Below, one piece after another: positions 31,881 through 41,061 of a DNA stretch of 64,000 nucleotides. The notes under the pieces are model-generated. The model saw nothing but the letters and a program-made list of their open reading frames with translations. It was not told the origin of the DNA and made no database searches. Location: assembly GCA_024434115.1 (NCBI GenBank), contig QMIT01000003.1:62001-126000 (forward strand). The letters run 5' to 3'. Each line of letters starts with the position of its first letter. Position 1 is the first letter of the stretch. The DNA is from Chloroflexota bacterium (GTDB lineage: Bacteria > Chloroflexota > Anaerolineae > Aggregatilineales > J027). The translations under genes were made by a program, and so were the position numbers.

Positions 31881-34505
31881 GTGCGTCTTTTCTCGCTGGG
31901 TTTGTTGAGCATTGTCATCGTCATCTCAACGTTAACACCTCAACCCGATGAACGAAACACCAACCCCCTTTCCGTTTCTGGCGAGGGGGTTCATTCACGT
32001 CGTCCTCAAAGCGCGACACCATCAGATTCAGCCGTCGTTCTCACTGATGCAGCGGGCGATTCTTTTGGGGGTGTCTATCTTGGCGAAGGTTTGATACTCA
32101 CCTCGTGGCAGGCGGTGGCGGGTGAGCGCCTTTTATGGAATGCCGAAGCGGGTATCGCCGCGCAGTTACGCTATCAACTTCCCTCCTATATAGACGATGG
32201 CATCACACAAAGCTGGGAGCAGGCTATTGACCTAACCTTATGTCACGCCGGTGAGAATTACCGCGTTGCCTCGACAGTCAATTCCGCACCTATCGAACAG
32301 GTCAAAGCCGAAAACCGCTGTCTCTCCTACGATCTAACACAGGGTATGACTGTTACCCATCGCGGCAGTGCGACCAACATCCCAGTTGAACGACTGTTAT
32401 ATACAAATCGCACGACGGATATAGCGCTTTTGGAGGCCGATGGCGCGGCGCTTCTTGCGGCTTTTCCTGATTTAACACCTGTTGAGTTGGATGTTCGTCC
32501 TTTGCAACTTGGTCAAACGCTGAGTACGAGTCAGAATCGCAATTACTACGAGTTCGATTCGCTCTTTGGTGTCTTAAATGCCCTTCCCGCTATTGAGACT
32601 CAGCCACGACAGGGTGATTTTGATGGGAGTGCTCAACAAACTGCCGTGATTCCGTTGAAGCCGACCTTGCCGCAGCGATTGGGCCAATCTCGACCAACGC
32701 TTCTTATTGGTCAGGGCTATTATTCGGGCGATGGGGGTCTGGTAGGACTTCATTGGGGTATTTCTTCGGATGGCTACACGATGTTTACCCCTACCACTGA
32801 ATGGTATAACCAGTTGTGGCAGGTCAATGAAACCCTCCAAAATGAGCACCTAGAACGGGCGCTGAACAATGCCCTTGTGCCCGACGCCGTGCCGGGGCTA
32901 AATACCATTGGCGATTCATTTGCAACCGAGTTGGGCAATACAGGCTATGATGTCCTCCACTACAATCTTGATCTCACCATTGACCCGTTTATCCATGCTA
33001 TTCAAGGGACGGCCACTTTACAGATCAAGGCCCTATATCATCACCTTGCCAGTTTCACGCTCGACCTCCGCACAATGGTCGCGGATGACGTAGAAATCAA
33101 TGGTGAGTCGGTATCCTTTACTCAATACGAACGAAAATTGCTCATAGAGTTATCCGCCCCAGTAGGCTATGGCACAATCCTAGAAACCGCTATTCACTAC
33201 AGCGGCGTTCCTGTCCCAACGGATACCCCCTATAGCAATTTTTTCACAGTCGGATTGGAATATGTAGACAATCAACCGCGCATGGCCTTCATCAATCAAC
33301 CCGACGGTGCCAATACGTGGTTTCCATGCAATGACCACCCCCTAGACCGGGCCACTTATGAATTTCACATCACGGTGCCTTCAACCCTAATGGCCGTTGC
33401 CAATGGCATCCCCGACGAACCCACCCCATTGGCCGCCACCCAAATGACCTATCATTGGAAAATGGACGTGCCGATGGCAACCAATTTGGCGGTGGTCGCA
33501 GTCGGCGATTACAGTTTGATCATGGATACCAGTGTTGATGACCTTCCGATCCGCAATTACGCCTATACCGGCACCGAGGCCAAAGTCGAGGAGTTACTTA
33601 GTTCGACTGACCTCGCCTTTCGCTATTTACAGGTACTTTTTGGGCCATATCCTTTTGAAAGCTACGGCCATGTGGTGACACCTCTGCCCAACGGGGCCGT
33701 CGAAACCCAAACCATGACCATCATGCCGCGTAGCATGGTGCAGGCCGACAGTGAAGAAGCCCTTTTTACATTGGTGGTACACGAACTATCTCATCAATGG
33801 TATGGCAACACCGTGACCCTCGGCTCATGGCGCGATATTTGGTTGAATGAAGGTTTTGCGACCTATGCCGAATGGTTGGCCCTCGAGCTACGCTATGGCC
33901 CAAACCGCGCAACCCGTGCCCGATCTGCCCAAGAACGTGCCATCAGAGGCAGTCGCCGTGAAACGCCCTTAGCCTATCCTCTCACCAGCCAGATGTACGA
34001 CAGCGATAGTTACGTCAAAGGGGCATGGGTGCTGCACATGCTGCGCGAGGAACTTGGCAACACCGTCTTTTCTGAAGTCCTGCATCAATGGGCTGTTGAA
34101 TACGTCAATTACCCGGTCACGACATGGGATTTCTTCCGCCTAGCCGAGCAAGTCAGCGGGCGCGACCTGACTCAATTCCGCCGCCAATGGCTAGAAAGCC
34201 CCGGCATCCCCCAATATCAACTGGTCTGGACGTATGGCAAACGCGGACTTGAAATCGCGGCCTGTAATCAGCGCGATGTGCGCTATGATTTGCGCCTACC
34301 CGTCGAGGTTCAAGGAACGGGCCTCAATGGGGAAGTTGCCACCACCACGATTTATATCGAGCTTGGTTCACCCGCCGTTCAGCAGTTTCCGCTTGGCTGG
34401 ACACCTTCGGCCCTGACCGTAGATGTGAATCAGCAGGTCTTGGAAAATGTGACTACCTTTTATACCGAAGGCCAAGCCAGTTGTTTGTTATCCACTTCTT
34501 CCTAA
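31881..34505 (+). CDS. M1-family zinc aminopeptidase with N-terminal pseudo-trypsin domain
   Basis: This 874-residue exported protein starts with GTG immediately after the upstream stop codon. A signal-like N-terminus is followed by a trypsin-fold-like region (about 48-295). Asp180 (TTDIALLEA) is kept there, but the His site reads LTSWQAV and the Ser site reads SGDGGLV, so it should be inactive. The M1 domain has the NGAVETQ exopeptidase motif (GAMEN-like), the zinc site H634-E635-x3-H638 (HELSHQWYGN) and ligand Glu657 (WLNEGFATY). It would trim N-terminal residues from extracellular peptides. A palindromic repeat lies inside codons 28-37. Confidence 0.9.
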   Translation: MRLFSLGLLSIVIVISTLTPQPDERNTNPLSVSGEGVHSRRPQSATPSDSAVVLTDAAGDSFGGVYLGEGLILTSWQAVAGERLLWNAEAGIAAQLRYQLPSYIDDGITQSWEQAIDLTLCHAGENYRVASTVNSAPIEQVKAENRCLSYDLTQGMTVTHRGSATNIPVERLLYTNRTTDIALLEADGAALLAAFPDLTPVELDVRPLQLGQTLSTSQNRNYYEFDSLFGVLNALPAIETQPRQGDFDGSAQQTAVIPLKPTLPQRLGQSRPTLLIGQGYYSGDGGLVGLHWGISSDGYTMFTPTTEWYNQLWQVNETLQNEHLERALNNALVPDAVPGLNTIGDSFATELGNTGYDVLHYNLDLTIDPFIHAIQGTATLQIKALYHHLASFTLDLRTMVADDVEINGESVSFTQYERKLLIELSAPVGYGTILETAIHYSGVPVPTDTPYSNFFTVGLEYVDNQPRMAFINQPDGANTWFPCNDHPLDRATYEFHITVPSTLMAVANGIPDEPTPLAATQMTYHWKMDVPMATNLAVVAVGDYSLIMDTSVDDLPIRNYAYTGTEAKVEELLSSTDLAFRYLQVLFGPYPFESYGHVVTPLPNGAVETQTMTIMPRSMVQADSEEALFTLVVHELSHQWYGNTVTLGSWRDIWLNEGFATYAEWLALELRYGPNRATRARSAQERAIRGSRRETPLAYPLTSQMYDSDSYVKGAWVLHMLREELGNTVFSEVLHQWAVEYVNYPVTTWDFFRLAEQVSGRDLTQFRRQWLESPGIPQYQLVWTYGKRGLEIAACNQRDVRYDLRLPVEVQGTGLNGEVATTTIYIELGSPAVQQFPLGWTPSALTVDVNQQVLENVTTFYTEGQASCLLSTSS
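31962..31991. repeat. Palindromic repeat inside the M1 peptidase gene
   Basis: AACCCCCT (31962-31969) pairs perfectly with AGGGGGTT (31984-31991). The right half, GGCGAGGGGG, is also present in the hairpin near 55.4 kb. It encodes part of the linker after the signal segment and keeps the frame open. Confidence 0.6.
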
Positions 34506-34511
34506 AATCGG

Positions 34512-34532
34512 CACGGCGGCTTTAGCACCGTG
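34512..34532. terminator. Hairpin between convergent M1 and P450 genes
   Basis: CACGG (34512-34516) pairs with CCGTG (34528-34532), with GC/GC pairing inside around TTTA. It lies 7 nt past the peptidase stop. No T-tract follows, so terminator status is uncertain. Confidence 0.4.
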
Positions 34533-34546
34533 TTCGAAGCGGTCAA

Positions 34547-35932
34547 TTAACGTGGCTCAATCACAACATTTATCCCATTTCGGGGACGCAGTGTAACAAG
34601 GGCCTCCGGCTCAACCTTGCACCCCTCCACCAGTTTAATCCGATACGATTGAGCCACCGTCGCCAGTACCAATTGGGCCTCCATCATAGCAAAATTCATG
34701 CCGATACACTGACGTGCCCCGCCGCCAAATGGAAAATAACTGTAATGGGGTCGCCATTGCAAGCTGTCGCCGAGAAAGCGGGTGGGGGCAAAACACTCAG
34801 GATTTTCCCAGTAATTCGGGTTGCGGTGCATCACATATGGACTCAAAATCACGGCGCTCCCAGCAGGAATGGGATAACCTCCAATTTCATCGTCGCCAAT
34901 AACTTGACGGCTAATGACCCACGCAGGTGGATAGAGGCGCATGGATTCCTGTAAAACGGCATGTGTATAGGGCAGCACATCGTCTATGGCGGGCAATCGC
35001 CCACTGACAACACCATCCAATTCTGCATGAAGCTGATCCGCCGCTGCTGGATTTTCCGATAGCAGATACCATGTCCATGCCAGTGCGTTTGCCGTCGTCT
35101 CATATCCTGCCAAAAATAGCGTCATTACCTCATCACGCACTTGACGGTCATTCATCACCTCCCCTGTATCCGCATCCGTCGCCATCATCAGCAGGGTGAG
35201 TAAATCGCTTGTCCCATCAGCTTGTGGGTGCTGTCGTCGTTCTTGAATAAGGCGATAAACAATCTCATCTAGTTGGCGAATCGCGTTTTTCGCAAGTTGA
35301 TTTCCCGGTGTAGGCAGTTTTCCCATAAACGACGGGCGGGTCGCGTTTTTGATGCCAAATTGCAGAACCACTTCCATCGCCTGTTTGACAGCACCCTGCT
35401 CTTGCTCAGTGATAGTGGCCGAAAACAGGGCCTTACACACGATATTCAACGTCAACCCCATCATTTCCTCCGCCATGTTCAACGGTTGGCGGGCTTCGAC
35501 ATAGGGCTGCCATTGGGTCATCATATCGAGCGTACAATCGGCCATGATTTGTCCAAACGTCGTAATCTGCTTGCCATGAAAGGTGGGTTGGATCAAGTGT
35601 AGCCAGAAATCCCCTTCGTTGGTCACCAGACCTTCTCCGAGCAAAATTTTGGAGCGTACCAGCGCCATCCCTTTGCGATAATTGCGGCTATTGGTCTGAA
35701 GCACGTGCTGAATATAGTAGGGGTCGTTAAGCAGGAAGATTTCACGCGGGCCAACGCGAAAATGGACAATCTCACCATAGGCGCGGGCAGATGTCTCCAA
35801 CAGGCCCAAAATGTCGCTGCGGAACTCCCGTAGATTTCCCATGATCGGCTTTCCACGTGGGCCGGGGGGAATTTTCCGCCTAGCATTGACGGGAATCTGC
35901 GAATCGGGTTGATCTGAAAACACGACGCTCAT
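34547..35932 (-). CDS. Cytochrome P450
   Basis: This 461-residue soluble haem monooxygenase has the Pro-rich start KIPPGPRGKPIMGN. The oxygen-binding I helix is LAGYETTANALAWTWYLL, the K helix ExxR is QESMRLYPP, and the haem-thiolate loop is FPFGGGARQCIGMNFAMME, carrying the cysteine ligand. The sequence resembles the CYP102/CYP110/CYP4-like branch acting on fatty acids or alkanes, an inference from motif style only. No ferredoxin or reductase gene is adjacent, so electrons must come from elsewhere. It stands alone between convergent and divergent neighbours. Confidence 0.93.
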   Translation of the reverse strand: MSVVFSDQPDSQIPVNARRKIPPGPRGKPIMGNLREFRSDILGLLETSARAYGEIVHFRVGPREIFLLNDPYYIQHVLQTNSRNYRKGMALVRSKILLGEGLVTNEGDFWLHLIQPTFHGKQITTFGQIMADCTLDMMTQWQPYVEARQPLNMAEEMMGLTLNIVCKALFSATITEQEQGAVKQAMEVVLQFGIKNATRPSFMGKLPTPGNQLAKNAIRQLDEIVYRLIQERRQHPQADGTSDLLTLLMMATDADTGEVMNDRQVRDEVMTLFLAGYETTANALAWTWYLLSENPAAADQLHAELDGVVSGRLPAIDDVLPYTHAVLQESMRLYPPAWVISRQVIGDDEIGGYPIPAGSAVILSPYVMHRNPNYWENPECFAPTRFLGDSLQWRPHYSYFPFGGGARQCIGMNFAMMEAQLVLATVAQSYRIKLVEGCKVEPEALVTLRPRNGINVVIEPR

Positions 35933-36054
35933 CCGACTGTTGCCCTTTACAATACACCTTCAACTCACTATCTTGACAGATAGCTGTGAAAAGGGGATTG
36001 TCCGGTTGTAAACAATTTGCAAAATCGAAACTATTTATTCAACAGGAGAAATAA

Positions 36055-37953
36055 ATGAACGGTATGGTGCTTCTCAAACAATCCCAAAAAATAATGGCGG
36101 CCTTAACTCTCGTTCTCCTCACAATATGGGGCATGGGATTATCGTATGCCAATAATTCGCCCCAATCATTACAGCAGATTTCAGGTCAAACAAATTATGA
36201 TGAAGTCAGTGTTTTGGGGCGTGGTAGTGCCAACAGCATCGCATGGAGTCCTGATGGAGCAAGCCTCATTGTGGCAGGCAGCTTAGGTCTCTGGCTTTAT
36301 GAGGATAATTTTCAAGTTGTTACACACTTGGTTTCAACCTCAGAAGAAATTCTACTAGCCGCTTGGAGTCCCGATGGAACACGGATTGCTGGTGCAACGA
36401 ACAGCAATGGAATAAAGATATGGGATGTAGCCACTGGATTACAGTTAACCACCATAGCAAGCGATACCTTCGACACCTTCTCACTAAAATGGAGTCCTGA
36501 CAGTAGTAAGTTAGCAACAGCCAGTTACGATCAAATCCGAGTGTGGGATAGCGTGTCTGGACAATTTTTAGCGGCACTACCTGAACAAGTGAATTCAGTA
36601 TCCACTCTTGTTTGGAACCCTAGTGGTTCACAACTTGCAGGTGCTTGGGATGGAACAATCTACATCTGGGATACTACCACTTATGAACAGATGAATACCT
36701 TTAGTCTGCAAAGTGGACGATTTAAAAGCATTGATTGGAGCATAGCCAATAAGATTGCCGTCACCAATCTAAATGCTCAACAAATACTACTTCTTGATGG
36801 GGCAACAGGGAAATTGGAACAGAAATTCGATGGAGAAGTCAGTCAAGTAGCATGGAGTTCAGATGGTAATCTATTGGCAGGTACAGCAAACAGTGATGTC
36901 CAAGTCTGGGATGCTATGAATTTCTATAGAAAATCTACCTTAATTGATCATTTAGGGGCTGTTCGGGAAATTAAATGGAAACCCAATTCTAAAGTATTGG
37001 CAGCCTCTAGCATGGATAACAATGTCCGTATTTGGGATACATTGATAGGTCAAGTCATGACACATATTGACGACCACACCAGTTCCGTTGAAAGTGTCAC
37101 ATGGATGTCAACTGAATCCCAAATTGGGGCTGGTTATAAGAGCGGAGAAGTCCGGTTATGGAATTTCCAGATCAATAACTTAGTCAATATTATTCATCTC
37201 GATGGAAGAACCAGCACATGGAACAATGACCAAACTCTCCTTGCAGGAAATACAGATTCAGAAACCTTAACGGTTTGGAATTGGGCTGATTTACTTAATG
37301 ATAGTCTCAATCAGGAGACATCATCAGAATTGGATATTATTTATTACAAGGCAGTAAGTTTTAATGACATCACAGCGATAGGTTGGAGTCCTGACGACCA
37401 ATTTTTGGCTATCAGTTCCAATGATTACTTTGCCAGAGTCATAGATGCCGCAACAGGGGATGTGATATTTGGTATAGAACACGAATCACAAGAAGTTTTT
37501 CAGATTATTTGGAGTCCAGATGGTCAACAGGTGGCAACAGCAGCCGATAATGTCAGAATTTGGAATGCTAGAAATGGAACCTCAATCGCCACGCTGCCAT
37601 CAATATCACAGACTGTGTGGCGAATAACATGGAGTCCTGATGGGCAGAGAATCGCGGGTGGCTCATGGGAAGGGTGCATCGTTTTATGGAACGCCACAAC
37701 ACACGACATAGAATTCGTGACATCGGGACATGCTGATAGTATTACTGCACTAGCATGGCATCCGAGGGGCAACATTCTTGCCAGTGGGAGCGACGATGGC
37801 ACAATTATCTTGTGGGATGTAAATACCGGAGAGGTAATTGAGACCTTGACAGGCCATAATGGGCCAGTGACAGCGTTAGCATGGAATTCTGACGGTACTC
37901 AATTGGCGAGTGGGGGCGAAGATGGCACAATTCGGATTTGGGCAAATGAATAG
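36055..37953 (+). CDS. Secreted WD40-repeat protein
   Basis: This 632-residue protein has a signal peptide (residues about 12-32, ending SYA-N) and then about 13-14 WD40-type repeats. They are marked by W(S/N/K)PDG or close variants and by closing (V/I)WD or LWD/LWN. Two seven-bladed propellers would account for the number. The last repeats are the cleanest (GHADSITALAWHPRGNILASGS, GHNGPVTALAWNSDGTQLASGG). WD40 proteins are interaction platforms. Export to the cell surface is typical of Chloroflexota and some cyanobacteria. AGGAG lies about 9 nt before the ATG. The partner is unknown. Confidence 0.9.
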   Translation: MNGMVLLKQSQKIMAALTLVLLTIWGMGLSYANNSPQSLQQISGQTNYDEVSVLGRGSANSIAWSPDGASLIVAGSLGLWLYEDNFQVVTHLVSTSEEILLAAWSPDGTRIAGATNSNGIKIWDVATGLQLTTIASDTFDTFSLKWSPDSSKLATASYDQIRVWDSVSGQFLAALPEQVNSVSTLVWNPSGSQLAGAWDGTIYIWDTTTYEQMNTFSLQSGRFKSIDWSIANKIAVTNLNAQQILLLDGATGKLEQKFDGEVSQVAWSSDGNLLAGTANSDVQVWDAMNFYRKSTLIDHLGAVREIKWKPNSKVLAASSMDNNVRIWDTLIGQVMTHIDDHTSSVESVTWMSTESQIGAGYKSGEVRLWNFQINNLVNIIHLDGRTSTWNNDQTLLAGNTDSETLTVWNWADLLNDSLNQETSSELDIIYYKAVSFNDITAIGWSPDDQFLAISSNDYFARVIDAATGDVIFGIEHESQEVFQIIWSPDGQQVATAADNVRIWNARNGTSIATLPSISQTVWRITWSPDGQRIAGGSWEGCIVLWNATTHDIEFVTSGHADSITALAWHPRGNILASGSDDGTIILWDVNTGEVIETLTGHNGPVTALAWNSDGTQLASGGEDGTIRIWANE

Positions 37954-38049
37954 CACCGGATGTGCCAAATCTTCATGCTGTAGTTTATCCACCAACTAAT
38001 GCTACAATAGGTCTCTAGTGCCTGAGACGAAAACCGATTGAGGATCATA

Positions 38050-39258
38050 ATGAAACAACGGGAATACACCCGAATGTGGTGGAATCAGCTTTGGCGTGGC
38101 ATCATCATAGTGGCGTTGGTTAGCGGGGGCTTTCTCGCTGGTTTTATCGCACGCGGACATGAATCTGCCACTGCCCAAGAATCAGGCGATTCCGAGTTTA
38201 AAATTCTGAACCAAGTGGATCAGTTGGTGCGGGACAACTTTGTACGTGACCTTCCGCCGGATAACACATTGGAATATGCAGCAATTCGTGGCTATCTGGC
38301 CTCGCTGAATGACAACTACACCTTTTTTAACGATCCACCCGTCGCCAGCAGCGAGAGTGATGCCCTAGCAGGTCGCTATGGAGGCATCGGCGTGGACGTG
38401 GTACGCAATGAAGCCGGGATGATAGTCCTATATCCTTATCCCGATAGCCCCGCCGCCCGTGCTGGTGTTTTAGATGGGGATATTTTTCTGGCAGTGAATG
38501 ACCAGCCGCTTGACCCCAATGAACGGCTGGATGTGGTGCGCCAGATGACACGCGGCGAGATTACGGAAGAGGGTGCGGGCGTCAAAATTACGGTGCAGCA
38601 GCCCAATACAACCGAAACGCGCACCTATGACATCCCATTTGAAGAAATCATCATCCCGTCCATCGCATGGCGGGTACTGGCTGAGGCCCCAGAATTGGGC
38701 TATATCCAAATTAAGAGTTTTACATCGTTAACCCCCGAAGAAGTAGAGAATGCGATAGCCGACCTGCGAACAAAAAATATCACAGGCCTCATCCTTGATT
38801 TACGTTTTAATTCAGGCGGCCTACTACAGGAAAGCATTGACGTTGCCGATGAATTTTTGAATGGCGGCACGATTGTGGTTGAACAAAGCCGCACGACGGG
38901 TGAAATGGTGCATGAAGACACCCCCGGTGGAGTCGTCACCGACTTGCCAACCATCGTCTTGGTAAACGGGGGAACTGCCAGCGCCGCAGAGGTCGTGGCG
39001 GGAGCGTTGCAGGACAATGGTCGAGCCATTATCATCGGGCAGCGCACTTTTGGCAAAGGCTCGGTTCAATTTATTTTTGGGCTAGAGGACGGCTCATCCG
39101 TGCATATTACCGCATCGTTGTGGTTGACCCCCAGCCGCACCCCACTGGACGGGGTTGGCTTGATGCCCAATATCGAGATGATTCCTGACCAAAATGGGCG
39201 TGATGTGGAGCTAGGGGAAGCGATTCGCCAATTACGACAGATGTTAGCAAATTCATGA
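38050..39258 (+). CDS. S41-family C-terminal processing peptidase with PDZ domain (copy 1)
   Basis: This 402-residue protein has one N-terminal membrane helix (about 14-34). A PDZ domain follows (GGIGVDVVRNEAGMIVLYPYPDSPA...GVLDGDIFLAVN). The S41 serine-lysine dyad is in NGGTASAAEVVAGAL (Ser) and GQRTFGKGSVQ (Lys). CtpA/Prc enzymes cut the C-termini of envelope proteins. ATG 38050 has GAGG about 6 nt upstream; a TTG 12 nt earlier is less likely. The second S41 gene starts 34 nt downstream. Confidence 0.9.
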   Translation: MKQREYTRMWWNQLWRGIIIVALVSGGFLAGFIARGHESATAQESGDSEFKILNQVDQLVRDNFVRDLPPDNTLEYAAIRGYLASLNDNYTFFNDPPVASSESDALAGRYGGIGVDVVRNEAGMIVLYPYPDSPAARAGVLDGDIFLAVNDQPLDPNERLDVVRQMTRGEITEEGAGVKITVQQPNTTETRTYDIPFEEIIIPSIAWRVLAEAPELGYIQIKSFTSLTPEEVENAIADLRTKNITGLILDLRFNSGGLLQESIDVADEFLNGGTIVVEQSRTTGEMVHEDTPGGVVTDLPTIVLVNGGTASAAEVVAGALQDNGRAIIIGQRTFGKGSVQFIFGLEDGSSVHITASLWLTPSRTPLDGVGLMPNIEMIPDQNGRDVELGEAIRQLRQMLANS

Positions 39259-39292
39259 GATGGGATGTATTGGAACAACGTGGAGGCCAATT

Positions 39293-40576
39293 GTGAAAGA
39301 CGAATCATTGGAGATGAATAATCTGGAGGTCGGGGAAAAAGAACCCGCTCGATCTCTGACAAAAACTGCCTTGCCTCAGACACGGGCACGATTAAGTTCA
39401 TTCCAAGTATTGACCATCATGGTCGCATTGGTCATGACCAGCACCGTATCTTTTCTAGGGGGGGTCATTTATGACCGTCGGACAGGCGATGCCTATTCTG
39501 ACGAATTCCAAGTATTCTGGGAAACATGGAACACAGTGGATAAGGAATTTTATGGGGATATGCCCAACCGCCAAGACCGCGTGTATGGTGCGATTCAGGG
39601 TTTTATCAACACGCTGAATGACCCCTTTACCGCCTTTGTGGTGCCAGAGCAGGCCGATATCCACCGTCAATTTATGTCGGGTAAATTCGGCGGCATTGGC
39701 GCATCGGTCAGTATTGATGCCAACGGCGAACCCTATATCACCCGTTTGTTACGTGGTAACCCAGCCGAAAAAGCGGGCTTGGAACCGCTCGATGTGATTA
39801 GGGGCGTAGACGGCCAATCGGTACAGGGGTTGACATTGGACGAGGTGGTAGATTTGATTAAGGGCGATGTCGGCACAGAAGTGGTCTTGACCATTTACCG
39901 CCCCTCGCAAGATACCACCTTTGACCAACCGATTATGCGGGCCGTGATTGAGGAATTGACCGCCTATTCTGGCATGATTGGTGATATTGGCTATCTGAGA
40001 TTATCTAGTTTTAATGCCGTATCTTCCAGCCAGACCGAACGGGAACTCCAAAGTCTACTTGACCAAGACCCACGTGCGATTGTCTTTGACCTGCGGGGCA
40101 ACGGCGGCGGCCTATTAGATGAAGCGGTCAAGATTGCCGATATGTTCCTCGACGAAGGGCTGGTTTTGACCGAACGCAGCCGCAGCGGGGATGAAGAGCG
40201 CTATGTCTCGGACAGTGGCGATTTGGGCGAAAGAGTCCCGGTGGTCATTTTGATAGATGGTAACAGTGCCAGTGCATCAGAAGTGGTCGCGGGGGCACTG
40301 CAAGACCGTGATCGGGCCATCCTCATCGGGCAAAAAAGTTATGGCAAGGGGTCAGTACAACTCGTGCATGATCTCCCCGGTGGTGAACAACTGCGTGTCA
40401 CCATTGCCGCGTGGTATACCCCCGATGACCGCCGCATTCATGGCACCGGCCTAGAACCCGATGTGGTGGTTGAGGGCGATCAATTTGACGCGCAGGGCAA
40501 CGACCTGTACCTAAATGCCGCTATTGACTATATCAACGCAACTTATCCTCGTGACCCTCACATTTTTGGAGGATGA
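39293..40576 (+). CDS. S41-family C-terminal processing peptidase with PDZ domain (copy 2)
   Basis: This 427-residue paralogue of the upstream gene starts with GTG at 39293, supported by GGAGG (39282-39286) exactly 6 nt upstream. The earlier ATG at 39260 lacks such a site. A cytosolic tail of about 40 residues precedes a membrane helix (SSFQVLTIMVALVMTSTVSFLGGVI). The PDZ domain has GGIGASVSIDANGEPYI and GLEPLDVIRGVDG. The catalytic Ser is in DGNSASASEVVAG and the Lys in GQKSYGKGSVQL. Tandem S41 genes could have different substrates or form a hetero-oligomer. smpB follows 3 nt later. Confidence 0.9.
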   Translation: MKDESLEMNNLEVGEKEPARSLTKTALPQTRARLSSFQVLTIMVALVMTSTVSFLGGVIYDRRTGDAYSDEFQVFWETWNTVDKEFYGDMPNRQDRVYGAIQGFINTLNDPFTAFVVPEQADIHRQFMSGKFGGIGASVSIDANGEPYITRLLRGNPAEKAGLEPLDVIRGVDGQSVQGLTLDEVVDLIKGDVGTEVVLTIYRPSQDTTFDQPIMRAVIEELTAYSGMIGDIGYLRLSSFNAVSSSQTERELQSLLDQDPRAIVFDLRGNGGGLLDEAVKIADMFLDEGLVLTERSRSGDEERYVSDSGDLGERVPVVILIDGNSASASEVVAGALQDRDRAILIGQKSYGKGSVQLVHDLPGGEQLRVTIAAWYTPDDRRIHGTGLEPDVVVEGDQFDAQGNDLYLNAAIDYINATYPRDPHIFGG

Positions 40577-40579
40577 AAA

Positions 40580-41041
40580 TTGGCAGGAGAAGGTATCAAA
40601 ATCATCACCCGTAACCGCAAGGCCAGCCATGAGTATCATCTATTGGATACCTATGAGGCAGGCCTCGTCTTGGTCGGGTCGGAAATCAAATCCATTCGTG
40701 CGGGCCATGTCAATCTGCAAGAGGCCTTTGTTACCGACACCAATGGCGAACTATGGGTGCTGAATATGCACATCAATGAATATAAGCAAGCACATAAACG
40801 TGGACATGAACCGCTACGTCCGCGCAAGTTACTTTTGCACCGCAAAGAAATAAACAAAATCATCAGCGAGATGGCCCAGAAGGGGTATACTGTAATACCA
40901 ACGGCCCTCTATCTAAAAAATGGTCGCGCCAAATTGGAGATTGCGTTGGCAAAGGGCAAAAAACTCTATGACAAGCGCCAAGATATGCGGAAGAAAGACG
41001 ACCAGCGGCAGATGGAACGGGCCATGCGTGATTATCGTTGA
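40580..41041 (+). CDS. smpB: SsrA-binding protein SmpB
   Basis: This 153-residue protein brings tmRNA to stalled ribosomes in trans-translation. It matches the family along its whole length: ASHEYHLLDTYEAGLVLVGSEIKSIRAG, WVLNMHINEYKQAHKRGHEPLRPRKLLLH, ALYLKNGRAKLEIALAKGKKLYDKR and a basic C-terminal tail. The start is TTG at 40580, with GGAGG (40568-40572) 7 nt upstream; no in-frame ATG fits. It closes a unit with the two S41 peptidases, so ribosome rescue and envelope proteolysis may share regulation. No ssrA gene is visible in the window. Confidence 0.96.
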   Translation: MAGEGIKIITRNRKASHEYHLLDTYEAGLVLVGSEIKSIRAGHVNLQEAFVTDTNGELWVLNMHINEYKQAHKRGHEPLRPRKLLLHRKEINKIISEMAQKGYTVIPTALYLKNGRAKLEIALAKGKKLYDKRQDMRKKDDQRQMERAMRDYR

Positions 41042-41061
41042 GAATAAGATGATAGGCGGTC

